8,561 nt of DNA from Phycisphaerae bacterium (GTDB lineage Bacteria > Planctomycetota > Phycisphaerae > Sedimentisphaerales > Anaerobacaceae), in contig JAUVYZ010000074.1 of assembly GCA_030602845.1 (NCBI GenBank), forward strand, positions 1 to 8,561, in the 5' to 3' direction. The translations under genes and the position numbers were made by a program. The first letter of the stretch is position 1, and each line of letters starts with the position of its first letter. Under the pieces are notes generated by a model. The model was not told the DNA's origin. It did no database searches and worked only from the letters and a program-made list of their open reading frames with translations. Shown here in pieces: positions 5,197-8,561 of this stretch.

Positions 5197-8100
5197 AAGA
5201 TTTTTCGCAAGATTGTTATTAATGTTTTTGGCTCGAAGTAGTTTGCAGGCAAGCGCAAATATACCGTTTTTGAGTCGGAGACTCGAATTTTTCCCGACAC
5301 ATTCTTAAACAATAAATTTGCTTTGTTTTTAGCGTCTTTTTCAAAAGAAAATATCAAATCCTGTTCGGAAGTAACAACACTTTTTATGTCCCATTTGCTT
5401 GCTGCAATTCGCAGGCCGGCCAATTCCAGCACTAATTTGACTTCATCCGGCACCGGTCCATATACATCAGCTAATTCGCCCTCAATTTGTTTCAAATCGT
5501 CGCCGGTCCTTGCAACAGCAATTTTGCGATAGGCATCCATCCGGTGCCTGTCCAGAGGTATGTAATTTTTCGGTATATACGTCGCAAAGCCCAAATCAAC
5601 AACCGCCGTCGGTATCGCCTCCACCGGCTCGTTTTTCATCTCTTTGACGGCATCGGCCAGCAGCTCGCAATACATCTGGTAGCCCACCGTCTGAATATGC
5701 CCCGATTGCTCAGGCCCCAGTATATTACCCGCCCCGCGAATCTCCAAATCCCGCAGAGCAATTCTAAAACCGGCCCCAAGATGCGAATATTCTTCGATAG
5801 CTTTTAAGCGCCTCGCCGCCACCGGCGTAATCGGCCTTGACGCCGGCAGCAGCATATACGCATACGCCCGATGTTTATACCTGCCCACCCTGCCGCGAAG
5901 CTGATGCATCTCCGCAAGCCCAAACCGGTCCGCATCGTTTATAAAAATCGTATTCGCATTCGGAATATCCAGCCCCGACCCGATAATTGTCGTACACACA
6001 AGCACGTCGGTTTCACCCATCACAAAATCTACCATCGCCGCCTCCAGCTCGCTCTTGGGCATCTGGCCGTGCGCGATAGTAACCTTTGCGTCACTAACGA
6101 GTTTTTGAATCTCCCACGCCTTTTTCTCAATCGTCTTCACCCTGTTGTGCAGGAAGAACACCTGTCCCTGACGGTTCAATTCCCGAATAATCGACTTTCT
6201 GATAAGCTCTTTGTTGTAGGCCGTTACGGTCGTTACTATACTTCGCCTGTCCAAAGGCGGCGTCGCCAGTGAGCTTATATCACGCAGACCCAGAAGTGAC
6301 ATATGCAGCGTCCGCGGAATCGGCGTGGCCGTCATCGTAAGAACGTCAACATTGACGCGCAATTTCTTGAGCTTCTCTTTGTGTTCAACGCCGAACCGCT
6401 GCTCTTCGTCGATTATCAAAAGCCCCAAATCGCGGAATCCAACGTCGCCACTCAGAAGCCGATGCGTCCCTATCAGCACGTCAACCCTGCCCTGCTTTGT
6501 CCGTGCGATTATGTCCCTGGCCTGCTTTGGCGTCTTGAACCGATTAAGAACCTCGATGCAAACCGGAAAATCTGCAAACCGCTCGGTGAAAGTCCGGCCG
6601 TGCTGCACGCACAACACCGTTGTCGGCACTAAGATAGCAACCTGCTTACCGTTCTCGACCACCTTAAACGCCGCACGCATTGCAAGCTCGGTCTTGCCGT
6701 AGCCCACGTCACCGCACAGCAGTCTATCCATCGCCACGGCTTTCCGCATATCCGCCTTGATTTGCTCTGCTGCCGTAGTCTGGTCCGGCGTTTCCTGATA
6801 AGCAAATGACTCTTCGAATTCTCTCTGCCAGCTCGAATCAGCCGCAAACGCAATCCCGCCCATTGTTTGGCGCTTCGCCTGAATCTCAAGCAATTCGGCG
6901 GCAAGGTCCCGAACAGAGGCCGCAACTTTTTCTTTCTGCCTCTGCCATCTCGCAGAACCCACCTTGCTCAACGTCGGCCGTCTCGGACTTGTCCCGATAT
7001 ACTTTTGCACCAGCGCAATACTGCGGACCGAAACCTGTATCTTTACACCGTCGGCATATTTAATAGTCAAATACTCTGATGTACCCTCCTTTTCCTTGAT
7101 GGTCTTCACACCCAGAAACTTACCGATGCCGTAGGAAGCGTGAACAACGTAGTCGCCCGCCTGCAAATCACTGAGCGTATCGACCGGCGACGTCGCCCGC
7201 ATCGGCCTCTGCCTTCGCCTGAGCGCATATTGGCCAAACAGCTCATGATGACTTATTACAATCGTATTCAGCGAATTTACGACAAAGCCCTGATGAATAA
7301 ACCCCTGCAACAGCTTAAAATTCGCCGGCACTTTTTCGTTAATCTCTTTTACAATCTCGCCGACCCGCTTGATTTCCGCCGAGGCCTCACAATAAAGCAA
7401 TATCTTCTTTCCCTGCTTTGCCTCCTGGACTAATTCCTCCAGGCCTTCCTTATGTCCCGCCCACAGGGAAGCGGCCTTGTGCTGGAACCGCTGCACACTT
7501 TTTATATCGACCTTAAGGAAATCGCCGGGGGCCGAAGGGGCAAATCGGTAGATTCTCAACTGCGTAAATCCTTCTAAGCCGGTATAAATATCCCGCCAGC
7601 TATAGAGCCGCCCCGCATCTTCAGCCCGCTCTAAAAACACGTTTGCAACCTCTTCAATGTCACCCGGCTCTTCAAGAATTATTATGGTATCTTTAGGCAG
7701 GATATTTACAAAAAGCTCCCGCTGCTCTACCGCAGTCCCGCACACCACCGAAACTATATTGATGCTTTTTATTTGTTCGCTCGAGCGCTGTGTATCCAGA
7801 TTGATTTCGCGGATACTCTCTACAATGTCGCCGAAAAATTCAACCCTCACCGCCTCAGACCCATTGTCATTGCGAGCAGCGCAGCTGCGTGGCAATCTCG
7901 CCTTTTCACTAACCAGCGGTGCATAAATATCAACAATCCCGCCGCGACGCGCAAACTGGCCCGGTAAGTCAATCCTCTCCACGCGCTCGAAACCATTATC
8001 TACCAGCCAGCCGACCACCTCTTCCGGCGACACTTCTCTTTCAATTTGCAATCCAAGACTGCTCTCTTCCAGCGCTTTCGGTTTCGGTATCGGCTGACAA

Positions 8101-8489
8101 AGCGCCTGTATCGATGCCGGCATAATAAATCGTGCCCCGTGCGTTGGCTCACGAGCGACGAGCGACGAGACACGAGCGACGAGCTTCAGCCTTTCAGCGC
8201 GAATCTCATCAGTGGCGTCGGCCAAATCTTCCTCGCCCTCCCAGGCAGGCAAAGATTCAATCCCTTCGCCCCCAAAAGTGTGTAAATCGTCGCCGGCCCT
8301 GTCGGCATCGTCAATATGCGGGCAGATATACAGAATCGGCCGGCCGAACTCCTTTGATAGGTAAGCCCCCAGCAGGCGCGCAAACGACCCCCACGTCCCC
8401 TCGACTTCTACCGGCCCGTCCTCGGGTTTTGCCGTCTTAAGCCGGGAGATTATCTCCGCAACCGTCTTATCTTTGCCAAGATTCACCAA
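5181..8489 (-). CDS. mfd: Mfd, transcription-repair coupling factor
   Basis: Mfd is a DNA translocase that removes RNA polymerase stalled at lesions and recruits UvrA for nucleotide excision repair. The 1102 residues are close to the usual 1100-1200. The N-terminal UvrB-like part runs to about 300 (SLPAWE at 79-84; QFARRGGIVDIYAP at 178-191). The RNA-polymerase-interacting domain starts at DLQAGDYVVHASYGIGKFLG (441-460). The RecG-like motor has Walker A GDVGYGKTE (593-601), LLIIDEEQRFG (690-700), TATPIPRT (720-727) and QLRGRVGR (863-870). The C-terminal TRCF domain covers about 955-1060. All motor motifs are intact. An in-frame TAG lies directly before TTG at 8489, so the start is TTG (8489) or the adjacent GTG (8486). 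No Shine-Dalgarno precedes either. Two repeat sequences are embedded in frame in the N-terminal part (residues 103-114 and 197-208). Both lie outside the motor, at positions where I expect surface loops, so function is probably kept. Confidence 0.97.
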   Translation of the reverse strand: MVNLGKDKTVAEIISRLKTAKPEDGPVEVEGTWGSFARLLGAYLSKEFGRPILYICPHIDDADRAGDDLHTFGGEGIESLPAWEGEEDLADATDEIRAERLKLVARVSSLVAREPTHGARFIMPASIQALCQPIPKPKALEESSLGLQIEREVSPEEVVGWLVDNGFERVERIDLPGQFARRGGIVDIYAPLVSEKARLPRSCAARNDNGSEAVRVEFFGDIVESIREINLDTQRSSEQIKSINIVSVVCGTAVEQRELFVNILPKDTIIILEEPGDIEEVANVFLERAEDAGRLYSWRDIYTGLEGFTQLRIYRFAPSAPGDFLKVDIKSVQRFQHKAASLWAGHKEGLEELVQEAKQGKKILLYCEASAEIKRVGEIVKEINEKVPANFKLLQGFIHQGFVVNSLNTIVISHHELFGQYALRRRQRPMRATSPVDTLSDLQAGDYVVHASYGIGKFLGVKTIKEKEGTSEYLTIKYADGVKIQVSVRSIALVQKYIGTSPRRPTLSKVGSARWQRQKEKVAASVRDLAAELLEIQAKRQTMGGIAFAADSSWQREFEESFAYQETPDQTTAAEQIKADMRKAVAMDRLLCGDVGYGKTELAMRAAFKVVENGKQVAILVPTTVLCVQHGRTFTERFADFPVCIEVLNRFKTPKQARDIIARTKQGRVDVLIGTHRLLSGDVGFRDLGLLIIDEEQRFGVEHKEKLKKLRVNVDVLTMTATPIPRTLHMSLLGLRDISSLATPPLDRRSIVTTVTAYNKELIRKSIIRELNRQGQVFFLHNRVKTIEKKAWEIQKLVSDAKVTIAHGQMPKSELEAAMVDFVMGETDVLVCTTIIGSGLDIPNANTIFINDADRFGLAEMHQLRGRVGRYKHRAYAYMLLPASRPITPVAARRLKAIEEYSHLGAGFRIALRDLEIRGAGNILGPEQSGHIQTVGYQMYCELLADAVKEMKNEPVEAIPTAVVDLGFATYIPKNYIPLDRHRMDAYRKIAVARTGDDLKQIEGELADVYGPVPDEVKLVLELAGLRIAASKWDIKSVVTSEQDLIFSFEKDAKNKANLLFKNVSGKIRVSDSKTVYLRLPANYFEPKTLITILRKILGKEK
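7866..7901. repeat. GTCATTGCGAG...GGCAATCTCGC repeat inside mfd
   Basis: A 36-bp element starts GTCATTGCGAG (7866-7876) and ends GGCAATCTCGC (7891-7901). GCGAG (7872-7876) pairs with CTCGC (7897-7901), and the palindrome GCAGCTGC (7881-7888) lies between. It belongs in appearance to the GTCATTGCGAG/GGCAATCTC repeat type common between genes in many bacteria (recollection). Here it lies in the mfd reading frame and encodes exactly 12 residues (197-208, ARLPRSCAARND). These lie between the RRGGIVDIYAP strand and the VRVEFFGD strand, where E. coli Mfd has only a short connection. The insertion is a multiple of three, so the frame is kept. Confidence 0.75.
8151..8184. repeat. 7-bp tandem repeat (ACGAGCG) inside mfd
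   Basis: Nearly five head-to-tail copies of a heptamer: ACGAGCG at 8151, 8158 and 8172, the variant ACGAGAC at 8165, and a partial ACGAGC at 8179. It encodes residues 103-114 of Mfd (LVARVSSLVARE), just after the conserved DEIRAERLK segment and before RFIMPAS. Typical Mfd proteins have a short connection here. Because seven is not a multiple of three, loss or gain of one unit would shift the frame of mfd. Confidence 0.75.
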
Positions 8490-8502
8490 CTATTTAATAA
8501 CC

Positions 8503-8531
8503 GTTAGCCACCGCCAGCAAGGCCCGGTCAA
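8503..8531 (-). promoter_or_regulatory. Possible promoter for mfd
   Basis: On the minus strand TTGACC (8531-8526, five of six to the -35 consensus) is followed after 17 bases by GCTAAC (8508-8503), a weak -10. Transcription would begin around 8496, only a few bases before the TTG/GTG start. That would fit the absence of a Shine-Dalgarno (near-leaderless mRNA). The weak -10 makes this tentative. Confidence 0.22.
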
Positions 8532-8561
8532 AAATCCTCAATCGAAAATAATCAATAGTAA
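8528..8561. repeat. A/T-rich repeat-like stretch upstream of mfd
   Basis: The segment reads TCAAAAATCCTCAATCGAAAAT and on to the window edge, split here as TCAAAAATCC and TCAATCGAAAAT. It has the degenerate TCAA/ATCGAAAAT pattern seen in simple intergenic repeats of repeat-rich genomes. It is cut by the window edge and could be ordinary A/T-rich upstream DNA. Confidence 0.25.

Noticed and set aside
8136..8186. mfd as a pseudogene because of repeat insertions
   Set aside because: Both repeat-derived segments keep the frame, and every motor and RNA-polymerase-binding motif downstream is intact.
143..8440. Many open frames on the plus strand, up to 160 codons
   Set aside because: All lie opposite strong minus-strand genes, have arginine/serine/proline-rich or otherwise unfamily-like translations, and show no motifs or consistent ribosome sites.
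1..8561. A novel multi-gene system such as defence, secretion or biosynthesis
   Set aside because: Three genes are plain housekeeping (mfd, acpS, mnmG) and the other three have no shared signature beyond envelope location. Nothing supports a dedicated system.

Overview
The window carries six protein genes, all transcribed leftward (minus strand), and no convincing gene on the plus strand. No RNA gene, CRISPR array, transposase, phage gene or defence system is visible. The protein set suggests a Gram-negative-type bacterium of the Planctomycetota, possibly a Phycisphaerae/Sedimentisphaerales relative. The reasons are two lipobox lipoproteins, a membrane protein with a divergent prepilin-type 'H-X9-DG'-like segment of the kind abundant in planctomycetes, several starts without a Shine-Dalgarno sequence, and many short intergenic repeats. 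This placement is an inference from protein style, not a proven assignment.

Layout from the upstream end (right) to the downstream end (left): mfd (8489-5181) encodes the transcription-repair coupling factor. It overlaps by an ATGA junction a 546-aa membrane protein of unknown function (5184-3544). After a 62-bp gap with a good Shine-Dalgarno comes a TolB-like beta-propeller lipoprotein (3481-2447). A 210-bp repeat-bearing spacer follows, then a SurA/PpiC-type peptidyl-prolyl isomerase lipoprotein (2236-1097, or from a GTG at 2212). An 87-bp repeat-filled spacer separates this from acpS, holo-ACP synthase (1009-605). After about 120 bp of further repeat sequence comes the 5' part of mnmG (481 to the left edge), a tRNA wobble-uridine modification enzyme.

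The genes do not form one pathway. They combine housekeeping functions (coupled DNA repair, fatty-acid carrier activation, tRNA modification) with envelope functions (periplasmic folding, a propeller lipoprotein and an unknown membrane protein). Common orientation and short gaps allow co-transcription, and mfd with its overlapping neighbour is the strongest operon pair.

The most notable feature is the load of short repeats of several unrelated types. Four of the gaps carry them: a GC-rich inverted-arm unit, a CACTTTAGG unit, a GGGCAGGC hairpin with an ACTCAAAACT unit in the same gap, and possibly an A/T-rich unit upstream of mfd. Two more sit inside the mfd reading frame, where they add amino acids to the N-terminal part of the repair protein without breaking it. 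One of these is a 7-bp tandem array, so any change of copy number other than a multiple of three would shift the frame. A short stretch encoding a GELKWE-type motif also occurs twice: within the 546-aa protein, and in frame just after the stop codon of the propeller lipoprotein.
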